From Bolinopsis microptera (Eukaryota > Ctenophora > Tentaculata > Lobata > Bolinopsidae): a DNA stretch of 64,000 nt. How positions within the stretch are numbered: the first letter of the stretch is position 1; each line of letters begins with the position of its first letter. The position numbers were made by a program, and so were the translations under genes. The DNA is taken from assembly GCF_026151205.1 (NCBI RefSeq), contig NC_087080.1, positions 13,401,337-13,465,336 of the forward strand, written 5' to 3'. Shown piece by piece: positions 23,501 to 61,337 of the stretch. The notes below the pieces were generated by a model. The model was not told the origin of the DNA. It did no database searches and saw only the letters and a program-made list of their open reading frames with translations.

Positions 23501-25083
23501 ATCTGCCTCTGGAAGTAGAGGTGGTAGGGCTCAGGTAAATAATTAAACTGCGCAGACATTTTTATAATCCATCGTTGATCATATCATCAGAAGTATCACT
23601 TTATAAGTAATAATAAATACAGTAACGTCTGATAGTCGTAGCATATAGAAGTGTATTTCATTATTCATGACTTACTGTGATGTGACAGGATGGAGGACAC
23701 AGAGGTTCCTCTGCTGTAGGTGGATCTCAAGGAGGATCCAGAGGTGGATCCAGAGCACGAGGAGGTGCTGATGTGGAGTTTGTAGACGTTGGATACAACA
23801 ATGGAGTGGATGTTCGTGTAGAGACAGGCACGGTTCAGCATACTGGTGGACATGGTGCTCCCAGTGGAGGCAGTTATGTGGTTAGTTCCTTAAATATGTT
23901 TTTATTAGTGTCGCTTTAATTATATTTTGCATATTCAGAACCTTGAGCTAGTGGCTGAGGCAATTATCAATAATCATGCTTTAATTCCGTTTAATTTTAT
24001 AATAACATTTTTTTGACGATATAACGATTTAGGAGGGGAAATCAATGATAGGACAATCACCAGTGAAGAAGTCCTCGAAAAATATTGTGAAATTTGTCGA
24101 TACAAAGGTGAAGCATCATGCATGTGCATAATTTGAAAGCCCATCCTTCAGGGACCTTTCTGCTTAAGAAAACTTTCTCATGAAGATATCTTCATTCCTT
24201 GTCATTGAGACAGTAATTTTTTCTTTTTTATTTTATGATAGAATCTTAAAAAATCTACTCGAAAGCTCGCCCATAAAAGTTTGCATAAAACACCCTAAAC
24301 CATCAATGATGGAACATCTATCATGAAATTTGAAGCAGTTAGTTGCACTCTGCTCCAAAATAATACTTTCTTTTTTTTTCATTCGCCTGACCGGATATCT
24401 TTATCGTGTGTTTACTTTTCATATTATGATGAAAACTATTGATCGCCAAATTTCCCATTGCAAAGTGAATTATGATAGACAATCATCTAACTATCTAAGA
24501 AAAAAATCTTCTCAAAATTATTTTAAAATGAATGTTCAACCATTCCAGCACCATTCTGATAACGAGTGTGGAATGTGTGGCAGCCCAATTCCTCCCGAGC
24601 CACTTTACCATCATGACCAATATTTTCGATAAGTTTTTGTCCTATCAGTTCAGGTAATTGTATCAAAATTTTTTTCACGGTGCGAGCATCCACTTTTGAC
24701 TAGCTTTCAGGTTTTTGTTTTTGAACAGTTTTTGCCTTTAATGGAAAAAAATAATATCCACCGTTTTAGTTTTACAAAGATACATGGCTGAGTAACGGAG
24801 AGTAACATTACATGCTGATATTACCAAACATGTGTCGATTGTTTCTATCATGTAACAAACCCCCAAGGTATCCAGTGGGGCCCGAGTAGCAGGCTCCGCC
24901 AGCTCCCACAACGTCCAGCACGGAGGTGACATGGGCAACATGCAGGTCAGATCGGATGGTATGCAAATGATATCCGGTGGTGGTGGAGGTGGTACCCACG
25001 TGGTCTCTGGTGGTAACTTCTCTGGTGGAACTGAAGTCAGAACTGAAGTCAGAACTTCCAGAAGATCTCACAAGAGACATTGA
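17591..25083 (+). CDS. Large modular protein of short beta-hairpin-like repeats, family unknown
   Basis: Eighteen exons chain in phase: 17591-17635, 17766-17982, 18898-19115, 19269-19534, 19665-19789, 19977-20215, 20356-20503, 20723-20871, 21041-21097, 21181-21266, 21392-21536, 21683-21862, 22015-22138, 22253-22353, 22512-22902, 23101-23534, 23689-23880 and 24868-25083 (3,333 nt, 1,110 residues). There is no signal peptide (MGRKGSSRQQ), so it is probably intracellular. Residues 16-88 hold two acidic Ser-rich repeats (SSSDEDTSSSFHS, QSEEDTSGDLYSE). Residues 88-800 are a chain of modules such as RPGYYTVRRGGKKYNIKYNQ, YKVTINGQDYTVPASK, VTINGRKYSVHMNSV and VLVTFKGREYRIPISD, usually about one or two per exon. 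Residues about 800-870 have Y-G-P-D-G repeats. Then come RMRRRRRKSR, a poly-Ser/His tract and Gly/Ser/Arg-rich tails. A possible 75-nt cassette exon (24033-24107) also fits. I do not recognise the family. Confidence 0.78.
18028..18791. mobile_element. Mariner-type MITE (764 bp) in intron 2 of the modular gene
   Basis: The left end CAGGGTGGGCCAAAAGTCAG and the right end are perfect reverse complements over about 32 bp, flanked by TA on both sides (18026-18027, 18792-18793). CAGGGTG ends and a TA duplication are typical of Tc1/mariner elements. No transposase frame is present. Confidence 0.9.
21098..21180 (+). other. Putative 83-nt intron, or a frame break in the modular gene
   Basis: The segment begins GTAAAC and ends CACTAG and contains no in-frame stop in the upstream frame, so it looks partly coding (Asp-rich, then KRRR). 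The downstream module (KVRINGTDVVVPEDQ) is in another frame. Removing these 83 bases restores phase exactly. A one- or two-base indel is the alternative. Confidence 0.5.
24033..24107 (+). other. Possible in-frame cassette exon of the modular gene
   Basis: Bounded by TTTAG before and GTGAAG after, 75 nt long, phase 0 at both ends and open (contains SPVKKSSKN, IVKFVDTK). It would insert 25 Lys/Ser-rich residues between the last two exons without changing the frame. Confidence 0.45.
24551..24632 (+). other. Possible alternative terminal exon with a Cys pair
   Basis: After an ATTCCAG acceptor-like site the phase-0 frame reads a short peptide with ECGMCGSPIPPEPL and ends at a stop (24630-24632). 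If spliced from exon 17 it would replace the Gly/Ser tail with a CxxC-bearing end. Supported only by signal and composition. Confidence 0.25.
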
Positions 25084-25248
25084 AGCTGGTCAAGTTTAGA
25101 ATTAGGGTTTGGTGCGGGTAGAGAATCAGAAATGCTCGGGATTGTTTTTGGACAGTAGTTTATCAAGTATTTCTATATTGAACAGTATATTTCAGATTAA
25201 TTAGAGCGCAATATGTACTGTGTTGTTAATGTTCAGAACACTAACGAA

Positions 25249-25254
25249 AATAAA
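25249..25254 (+). promoter_or_regulatory. Polyadenylation signal AATAAA of the modular gene
   Basis: AATAAA lies 166 bases after the stop codon at 25083. An ATTAAA on the opposite strand at about 25313-25318 could serve FTCD, so the two 3' ends nearly meet. Confidence 0.5.
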
Positions 25255-25447
25255 TCAAATAATCTTTACATACAAGCAATCGTCAATACATATTTTCAAG
25301 TAAAATTTTACAATTTAATCCATATTTACATTTTAAATATTTTACTCCCAATATCCGATCAAATTAGGCTTATGTGAACCCCAAAAAATAAAGTCTTCAA
25401 TATTCTTTAAACAAATTGCAATGACAGTCTCAAATCTAAGACAATAA

Positions 25448-28400
25448 TCATTTCTCAAGTGCTGCAAGAAGTCGAGATGACATCAGTTCGGAAGTTTCCA
25501 AAAGTTTTCTTGCTTTGGCCGCTATCTCTTGCTTGGTTTTGTCATTTAAAACGTCATCTAGATTTATCATTACAGTTTTATATGCTCCCCAGATTCCTGT
25601 TTCGATGCATTTGATTGCTACCTGAAATAAGGAATGCTTACATTACTTTATTTCATTTCAAATCGAATTCAAATCTACTGACAAAGGGATAAAAGATGAC
25701 TTCTTGTTAAACTAAATGCTATCTTATAAACATTTACCAAAGTTAAACACCTACAAACACTTGAAGCATCCTCAAGAGACATACCTGTAAGTCAGATTTA
25801 AGACTAGCATTATAGTTAGTAGACAGATCCTCCAGTGGAGCCCAGCAACTGCATCCCAGTTCCATTATTTTCATAGGCACGTGAATGATGGTCAGCAGTG
25901 CTTCTTCAAGTGCTTCCTGCTTCCGGGCTGTTTCCTCTTCGTTGGCCTGATTTTGTGTGTATTGGTAAAATTAATATTTAAATATAATACTATATCCTGT
26001 GTTGAAATCGAAACTTGATAATGATTAATGCTGGAAATGAAGCATTATCTTAATCACTTACCGCAGGCATCTTCTGAGCGACGAGATAGTTGCTGAAAGC
26101 CATAGCGTCAGCGTCAATAAGAGGAGTAATCTGGTCGATAGTTTTGTGAAGGACAGGAAGGATTGAGGTGACTGTTTTCTCGGCTGAGTCGTGCTTCTTG
26201 CTTCCGTATGTCATCCATCCTGTCATCTGACCTGAGAGAGAGGAGATTGTTTAGTAATGAGATAGATGCTGTCTTGAAAGAAAATAGAGTTGTCTGATCT
26301 GCATTCTGAATATCCTCCCCAATTGAAAGTAGTAGGCTGCATGTATATTATGTTGCTTTTCTAACCGAGAGCGAGACCGAGTGCGGTTACGAGTGCAGAT
26401 ACACTTCCTCCTCCAGGGGTGCTGGTTCTGGAACCCACACTCTCAACAAACTGCTGAACTGTTGAGCTTTGTAGAGGCCCGTGTCTGTTCACTCCTAGCA
26501 CGTACTCTATTACCTGCAAATGAAGGAGAATCAGTCTAGATATCGAGAAATAGGTACAATTTGTTATTGCCAATTGCCATAGTCATGTTTTGATTATTGA
26601 ACTTCCATGATACTTGATAGTGAATTGATTTAATCTCAAAACGGAAAAGTGGAAATCGAAAAAAAATTGTTTTTAAGGCAATTATAATAAGTACAAACCT
26701 TGGATTCTGGTTTGAATTCAGACACAGAGTTTAGTCCAAGTCTGTCAATAACGAATCTCAACTTCTGCTGCTCCTTCATAAGGAAAACGTTTTCTTTCTC
26801 GATATAATAATCTGCAGCTTTTATCAGTGCTTGAAGCGGGATGCTACCCACAATGTGACTACCTGAAGAGATTTTAAGATTATTATTATACTCATAGCGA
26901 CAATCCAAATTGATATGCATGCGCAGCAGAGGGCTGCACTTTTGCGGGCGTTGCAGATTGTTGCAGCAAACATTTGTACAATGAAATTCAAAACAGTTGC
27001 GAGATTTCAAACAAAACCACTATAACCACTATAACGCATATTCATTTTTAATCCCTTATTATTTTGTTTTATATTTAAAAAACAACTTACCAACTACAGC
27101 GATACTCTGTTCATTAGCGTGTTCTCTTATCGTGTCCATGACATCGTTCAATCCACAAGTGTTGCAATCCAGAATCTGAAAAAAGATCATTTCAATTTTT
27201 TGACGTTAAATACAAATTAAATTAGGAAGAAAGCATGCAAACTGTCGACTAAAACTCTTTTATATATGAATCAATTAACCAAACTCGTGATCGTGGTTAA
27301 CAAACAAAGGATCAAGAGCAAACCTCGCATCCGATAACAGCATTCCCACTGTCCTCTAACAGAACGGTCTTAGCTCGGAGGTCGGTGCGGTTGTTGAGGT
27401 GTTTGCAGATCTTGTTGGCTTGGTCACGTGTTCCCATCACGTTAACGTTGAACATCAAGTAACTCCTTGACGTTCCTGAGGGAGATTATAATTTCAATAT
27501 GATGATCCTCGAGAGCAGGAATTTCTAGTCCTAAAACCTACAGAATCAGTATGAAAAATGGCTCTACTGTTTAAAAAGGTAAGCAATTTATATATTCTAA
27601 TTCATAACAGTCCTCCTTTCCAAGATGGCTCATTTGATAGAGCTTCAAAACTCACCAACAAGAGTAGTTCCCCAAGAGGGAGAGAAGTCTTTCGGTCCGA
27701 ATATTGGTTCATTAGCCTCGATAGCAGCTGGCAGGTCATCATAACCCACATCTTCTATAGGGGAGCAGTTGAACTGGTATACTGGCACCTGGAGGATTAG
27801 GGTTTAAACTGATAAACTGGCACAAACTGAACACCGATATTCTAGATATTCCAAACTAAGGTCCAAACTTCAAACAAACCAAATGTTTTAAAAGTTGGAT
27901 GATAAACTTTATAGATTAATAACCTAAAAAGATGCGCGCCAAGTTGGACTCGTCGATGGTCTTTCCATGAAACCAATAATTTTCGAGTATCACCCATTAA
28001 AATAAACTTACCTCAAGAAGATCAGCGAGGTTGTGGCTGAAAGTGTTGGCGATGTCCTCACACTGTTGAGGTCCGATGTTGCTAAAAGGAGTGAACACCA
28101 CAGCGTGCAAAGCTCCCACTGGGTTCAGGGGTCCTGGGAAAGCAGGAGTTAGTAAATGTAAGTGAAACAAACATTGAATATATGCCACATGTTAAGTGGT
28201 CTCTTGTATAAAAGAAACTGGCTCACTGGCTGTAAGTTTATGCGTGATATCAGAAAAGATCTAAATTCGATTCAAATCAACGCAGATTTCTTTTCTCGAA
28301 TCATAATCATCCATTTAAATTTCCCGAAACATTAAAACATATAACTATAAGTTCTTTGGTTTCAGTTTCGCCGCGTTAATTATAAAATGCTAACCTTTGT

Positions 28401-28981
28401 GGAACCTCATGTCAACACTCCTCTGGACGATAACAGCAGCGTTCAGAGCTCCTTCCACAACTGTTTCGGGGGAACCTACAAAGGAAGCCACCATCCTCTC
28501 CGCACCCTTATCTGCGTGCACGTGAACCTTGGGGAGAAGTGGAGTTAGTAATACGACTGTTTAGATATGGAAGAAACAAGTTAATTGCATCTTTATTTAA
28601 ATTAGTGGAACAGAATTTTACTCAAAATAAAACGTCCGGGAATGAAATATTGCAATTGGTTGACCACCTGGCGTGGGAGCTTCTTGTAATCGGTTACTAG
28701 TTATAACTAGTTTACTAGTTTATTAGTTTACTAGGTTACTAGGTTACTAGGTTACTAGGTTACTAGGTTACTAGGTTACTAGGTTACTAGGTTACTAGGT
28801 TACTAGGTTACCAGGTTACTAGGTTACTAGGTTACTAGGTTACTAGGTTACTAGGTTACTAGGTTACTAGGTTACCTACCAGAATACATGACTCAGTGTG
28901 ACAGATGGCCTCTGTGACCGTCTCCACAAGTTCTTGCCGGGTGTCACTGATGATAACAACACAGTATGCTAATCTCTCCAT
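25448..28981 (-). CDS. FTCD: Formimidoyltransferase-cyclodeaminase with divergent transferase domain
   Basis: Eleven exons chain in phase: 28880-28981, 28395-28527, 28012-28133, 27656-27788, 27324-27475, 27091-27175, 26699-26862, 26366-26513, 26062-26231, 25785-25946 and 25448-25621 (514 residues; animal FTCD is about 540). FTCD moves the formimino group from formiminoglutamate to tetrahydrofolate, then deaminates the product to methenyl-THF in histidine breakdown. Family patterns seen: EGALNAA, HKG, VPVY, FSPSWGTT, NVNVMGT, GSIPLQALIKAADYY, RLGLNS in the transferase and linker half, and PGGGSVSA, GWMTYG, PLIDADAMAF, YNASLKSDLQ, GAYKTVMINLDDV in the cyclodeaminase half. Odd: NFSEG, D-x-D-A-G...NR and HPR of the transferase are replaced by IISDT, HVHADKGAER and LNP, so the first activity may be lost or changed. 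The cyclodeaminase half looks intact. Confidence 0.9.
27925..28000. repeat. Dispersed TTGGACTCGTCGA repeat (copy 2)
   Basis: GCGCGCCAAGTTGGACTCGT, then CGATGGTC and AGTATCACC, in FTCD intron 3; same family as 9757-9840 and the inverted copy at 39086-39130. Confidence 0.6.
28709..28876. repeat. 8-bp minisatellite (GGTTACTA)n at the FTCD intron 1 donor
   Basis: About 17 nearly perfect tandem GGTTACTA units run up to the splice donor of FTCD exon 1 (28880); the array ends GGTTACCTACC and the donor lies within the last unit. On the gene strand the intron begins GTAGGTAACCTAGTAACC. Confidence 0.9.
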
Positions 28982-31399
28982 TCTTTATTATCTAACCCTG
29001 CTACAAGCTACTGCCATTTGGAGTAATAAATTAAGAATAAGATACAATAAATATTCAAATAATTAGTTTATAAGTTTTACGCAAAATTGTGATTTTTGGG
29101 AAACACAATCGCGGTGCAACTGATGTCATTTTAAGCCACTGGCACTAGTCACTAGCCACGCTTGACGCTGACGAAGCGAATGAAATGACCGAATAAGAAT
29201 GAAGGAATTAAGAAGTGAGGGTTAAGTAGCAGTGGAGCTTCACTTTGCGAGTCATTGTCCTGCTGTAATATTGGTGAAGTTGAAATAATATCCATGGGAT
29301 TTGTATAGTGAACCATGGTTACCGACCGGTTACTGTTTCTAGCGTTTCGCTGTGGCACTTACAACTTAATTTGTAATGTTATACTACGTAATAATACAAA
29401 ATGTTAAATCATAAGATTAAATCTGAGATTGAGCGTAGAGAATTTAAAATTTTCTTTCGTTTTAGGTAATTTCTTAAATTATGTCAAGTAAATTTAGATT
29501 AGGTCTACCAAGCGTCCCTTTTAAATTTACGTCAGTCTCAGCATTAATACTAATAGCAAGGCCAAATAAGATTGACAAATAGGCTGGAGAGCCTAAACTT
29601 AACAGCGGTTATATTCTTAATGAATGACTTACAACCAACAAAGCAAAATAATATTTGTCATATCTCTTAAAGAGAATTATCGCTTCATGCATTTGTGTAA
29701 TGTGTATGAAGCAGTTATTAGTTTAGAGCGAAAAAACAAAAGGATTCAAATTAAACAGCCGCACATCTAAATCTCCAGGACAACATGTAAGAAATTAGGA
29801 TCGCAAGAAACTCGAAAAAGATGAGCTTTACACAGTATAGCATCATGGTTACCAGGACAACAGCACTTAATTTACTCCGGGGAGGTATCGTATGTAGAGA
29901 GCGAGCTATTCTGCCAGTTTATTACAGATCAGGCTGTCCACATTTTCATGGCATGGACTGTTTTTATTGGAGTCATTAAAATTACGTTAAAATGCATAGT
30001 GCTTACGCGGAAAATATTAAGACTAAAACTTATAAAAGTGCAACTGAAAATGGACAATTAAAATCTAAAATCCAATCCGTGGATAAATATAATACGGGAG
30101 CATTAAATTTTAAAATAAATGTTACTTGTTGATGATTCGCAGTGTCAGGTTCCATTATTCACATATTACTACAGTTAGATGGATGGTCAATATGGAACTT
30201 TTTTTGGTTTTGGTTTTGGTTTAAAGAGCTTATACATGCCACATATGTCCAGGTGTATTATAATAATGCAGGACTTCTAGGCAATGAGCTTGGTTGTGGG
30301 ACACACTCAACTGGGGAAGTTGAGAGGCCTCAATCAAGTCTCATTAAAGAGATATCAACAGAGTGTGAACCACTGCCAAATTAACTTAACCACTGCCAAC
30401 TTAACTTCAAATTCAAAATTTAAGGTATATATCATAACGTAAATACCAACTCCATGCTAATAGTTGTAACATTATACGTTACTCTCAAAGGAGTGAGTCA
30501 GTAAATCTAATTCTAACTCACTAAGTTTGGGACTACGAACTAAAAAAAACTAAAACGTAACATCCGCTCACCAAGAACGCTTAAGTGCGATTAAAAACGG
30601 TCACAATGATCAACGAGTCGAAGTAACTGTAGTTAAACGTTAAGTTTAAAAGTGAAGCATTATGACACAATATGCAATAATCATAATACAGTCTTGTATT
30701 TTCTAATTCTACATGACACATGGCTGTAACGGTCACCTTGCTTGTTGAGCACGTGGGCCACCTTATCACGTGTTATCAGGTCAGTACGTGAGATAGCATG
30801 TGATGTGTAACGAATGTTATACTCACAGCTGCGTACTGCATCACGAGACTCTAAAACTTATTTCAGATGATAACTCCGAATAAGAATCATTAGATAATAA
30901 ATCCTCTGAGCCTGAGAAAAAGTCTATGATTATTTGGTTCTTTGATTATCCCCAATTTCAACCCAAAAGATAATCCATGGTTCCGTCAACTGTAATAGAG
31001 GATATGTAGGAACTACTGAGAAGTCGTTAAAATGCAATAATTTTCAATACTCCATTGTCTGCGTGAATTTATTCTTGTGAAAGAATGTGGAATGAGCAAA
31101 ATAAGAATACATCATAAGACAAGTGAAACATTTCCTTCATAATTTACGAAAAAAGTTGCAGAATATAATTATACACAGCATTATTCAACATAACACGAAT
31201 TCTTGACCTCCAAGTAAAAATAGCCTCCGGGGTCACTACAACATTCTAGAATGAAGCAGACGAGGGCGATTAGCTGCAATCACTGGACAGCAACGACAAC
31301 CAATAAGCTGTTGAGCTGTCATGTCACGTGACTAACAAAACAAATCTGCCCGTCTCCGAGAAACAAGTCGGTGCTGCTAACTTCACTCAGACACTGTAG
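28982..31399. other. Intergenic, no gene recognised
   Basis: The FTCD promoter should lie in the first few hundred bases. The rest is AT-rich with scattered short open stretches lacking family patterns (for example 30142-30384). No RNA gene or clear repeat was recognised. Confidence 0.4.
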
Positions 31400-32170
31400 A
31401 CGCAAAGTATACTATAATGTATACTTTAAAGTATAAAGTTGGTCGTTTAGCTCCGGACAGTCTATGCACGGTCCCTGCACGGTCCATGCAACAACAAGAG
31501 AACACTCCATGCACGGTCCCTGCACAATGAACACTTGATGCACGGTCAGTCCCTGCACACTCCCTGCACGGTCTATGCACGGTCCCTGCACAGTAACATA
31601 TGAACACCGGCACTTTTGTAATAACAGCTCCTCAACTTCACATTACCAAACCGGCTACTAACCGGCACTTAAAAAGTGGTCACTAGCCGGCTACTAACCG
31701 GCTACTAGCCGGCTAGTGACCACAAAGTGGCTACTAACCGGTTACTAGGCGGTCACTAGCTCTAAAGCAGACCTACTTTCTCGAGGTTCCAAACCGGCTA
31801 ATAGCCGGCTCTTGTAAAGTGGTCACTAGCCGGCTACTAACCGGCTAGTAGCCACCAAGTTTGGTAATGTGAAGGTTTGGTAATGTGAAGTTGAGGAGCT
31901 GTTATTAAAAAAGTGGCTAGCCGGTGTTCATATGTTACTGTGCAGGGACCGTGCATAGACCGTGCAGGGAGTGTACAGGGACTGACCGTGCAGGGACCGT
32001 GCATCAAGTGTTCATTGTGCAGGGACCGTGCATGGAGTGTTCTCTTGTTGTTGCATGGACCGTGCAGGGACCGTGCATAGACTGTCCGGAGCTAAACGAC
32101 CAACTACCCAAAGTTTTTCAAAAGTATAACATATACTAAAAGTATAACGCTTACTATAAAGTATACTATT
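31400..32170. mobile_element. Foldback-type element with very long inverted arms
   Basis: Arms of roughly 330-360 bp (about 31400-31735 and 31810-32170) are near-perfect reverse complements around a loop of less than 100 bp. Outer arms carry AGTATACT and GGTCGTTTAGCTCCGGACAG. The middle of each arm holds tandem GCACGGTCCCT / GCACGGTCCAT units, and the inner part holds CCGGCTACTAA / CCGGCTAGTAG units. No coding pattern. The structure fits a foldback transposon or a large palindromic MITE. Confidence 0.85.
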
Positions 32171-33529
32171 AACAGTACAAGAACACGTTAAGGGATCAAT
32201 GCTGCAGATATCCATAGGTATCGTTCCCACAATACGTAATCATACAGTGTGACAGAGGTGTGGGGGTTTCCAAATAATTATGAGCTAGTGTTATATTTAC
32301 AAAATAGCTATGCGCAAAGGTAATTACAGGGGGTTTGGGGGCCGGGGGTGGGGGTTATGAATTGCACACAATTGATAACGTAATATGTGAACGGTCCCAT
32401 GACACAGAGGAGGACTACAATGTTGGAATATTGGCTTGTTTATGCCAGCATATGATTATGTCGGAGGAGAAACCACATGCTGCTCCATCAGTTGACTTGT
32501 CGTTGCTTTTGTGTGTAAGCTGATCGGTTAATCGGGAACACAAAGCGCAGTTCCAGTACAATTATACAGGCACACCAGGGCCCAGGGGCCAATTTCACAT
32601 TCATTTAGAAACATTATAGAAATTGACAATGATTGTGTAGAGAGTTTGTCAAAAATTCTCCGACAAAGTGACTTCTTCGGAAGAAATGTATTTATAAACT
32701 GTAAATTCCCAAACAGTAAAAGATGGACAACTTCTGCAGACAGTACAGTTTCTCCTCGCTTCTAATAGAAAATATGTGGTGTGCATAACTGCATACAAGC
32801 TGCATTATGTGTATTTAAAGCTGCATTTCCTGGCCACTTCATGAGTTGCACTTAGCCACAGGCGCTATGGCTGGGACTCAAATAGAATATTATTATAAAA
32901 CATTAACAATCATAACACCTGTCAAAAAAGGCAAATTCATCAGATTTTAAGCAACTCAACCATTATTTCGTTTCTCAATATTATTAGCCAAATCTTTATT
33001 TATGTAAAACAAAATTCCCCATTGACTTCAGTCTGTTTCTTTAATAATTAAATATTATTACAATAAACAATTTAAGCGGCCAGCGCAGAACTCTGTATTT
33101 GATTAAACTTCAGTTCATAATCCTTCATCACTAAAACTTAGCAGGCATTAAATATATTTTAAACTTTAATGCATTTATTGAATAGTTAAATAATTTCATA
33201 AAAAACCGATCGAAATATGTATACTGTTTAGTCGACGATTCCTGTGGATTCTTTATACAATACTTTACAGGTATACTTTACAGGTCAATGAGCCAGTCTC
33301 CAATCAATCAACCAGGTTGATGAATTCAAGTATTTTCAAAATAAACGTAGTTATTAATACAGATATCGGAGTTTTAGCAAAGTTCATATAAAACACAAAC
33401 GTTAAATCCAAAAAGCATGTTCAACAACATTTTCTTCCACGCTTGTCAAGTTGATACTGTCTGCGTTGAGAATATTCTCTAATGTTTCGCAAGTTGATGT
33501 AGTCAGCGTTGAGAATATTTCCTTGTGTT
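32171..33529. other. Intergenic DNA downstream of the large membrane-protein gene
   Basis: Low-complexity G-run at 32329-32355, then AT-rich DNA without a recognised gene. AATAAA-type signals for the minus-strand gene ending at 33530 may lie here (TTTATT near 32997 and 33174). Confidence 0.35.
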
Positions 33530-59941
<26,412 letters not shown>

Positions 59942-61337
59942 TACAGCAGGTTTTTAGTAGTCTCTGTGTTAATTGTAGTCTGTGTGAGCTTTTAGAACTT
60001 TCTCCATATACTGTAACAGTAAAGATTAGTAGGTATTTAAAACTAAAATAGATTATGAAAACTAAAAGACTACTAAACTTCCATTCACAGGATAGCCAGT
60101 TAGGAAAACAAATTTAGGAAAACAAATTTAAATTTTGGTATTTATTAATAACAATCAAAACATATCATATCATAAAAATAAAGCCACGCGTTGGTTGACT
60201 GCCTCAGTAAGGTGAATAATTTAAGCTTGAAGGTGCCCTGCGCATTTACAGAACCTTATGCGGCAATCACATATTCATGAGGACCTGTGAGCGCCAAAAT
60301 TAATTTAAAGTTTCTAAAAATCATACATCACTACGAGTTACTCATGCTTTTGGATTATTAGAGTGCGGATTGTCAGGTATTTCATTCATTCATACTTAAT
60401 CGGTTTAAAGCTGTATATTTAGAACTCACTATTGTTTAAACTACGAAAGCAGAACGTAGATAATGGACAATATACCAACGACAATACCAAGGACCCGAGT
60501 GCCGCATTGACTTTTCCGGATCCGTTTTTACCGAAGGCTTATCCACCAGTTACTCATGCTGCATGTATAGTCTGATAATATTTTGTCTTACCTCTAGCAA
60601 GCATTCTGTAAATTGAAGTGTCGTATTTATTATAGAAGAGCCAGCCAACCTCCGCATTATAATCTTTTGTGTGCCAAGTTCGTTTATAAAATCTAATCAT
60701 ATAATAAGATTGATCCAATAGTCTAAGATGAACGGTATATCATAGCTCATCGTTATTAAAATCCGAATGGATGAATTAATCAAGTAATGTTCCCTTTCAA
60801 CACAACTAAACAACAAACAAATGCTTGCTCACCAGTGGTGACGCAATCGTAGGGGCATGTAGTTGGTTCAGATAACTCTCACCCCGACGACGGCGTCGAG
60901 AAATTATCAAATTATGCATTTGCGCCATACTGGACACATTTTATATTTAATATTTTGTGGTTTGTAGAAATTAGTGTCATCTAAAGTATAGCTTAACTGG
61001 CGAGCAAGCATCGTCCCACTCGGCGGGGACGAAAATACCGAGTCCAATCACAGAAAGTTAACCAAAAGATAAAAACAAGAGCTCGGATATCAACAAAAAT
61101 CACATGCTCCAGACGACGGGGGAAGAGAGGAAAGGAAGTAAGCTGCTGGGCTCAACAAATTTTGATAATTGTAAACAAATTTGTTCTTGTGCCCTATAAT
61201 AATTTGGTATTGAGGTATGACCCTGTACTGTGCGTGATAGTGAGAATGAAAGTGAATGTGAATCTATAATGCGAACGAAATGAGTTGTGGCCAGACGATT
61301 CTTCAATTTCAAAATAATAAAGTCAAAGGACTCTGTT
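59942..61337. other. Intergenic DNA upstream of the large membrane-protein gene
   Basis: Promoter for the minus-strand gene is expected just above 59941. No other gene, RNA gene or repeat recognised; two GC-rich patches lie near 60880 and 61010. Confidence 0.4.

Noticed and set aside
22497..23559. Minus-strand and alternate-frame open stretches opposite the modular gene
   Set aside because: They are antisense or shifted-frame shadows of exons 14-15, whose own frame has coherent repeats and splice phases.
30142..30384. Plus-strand open frame with a Trp/Phe run
   Set aside because: Low-complexity TTTTGG repeat origin and no splice or family support.
31383..32230. Open frames with repeated AGTVH / CMDRAGTVH peptides on both strands
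   Set aside because: They are products of the tandem units in the foldback element arms; no independent coding pattern.
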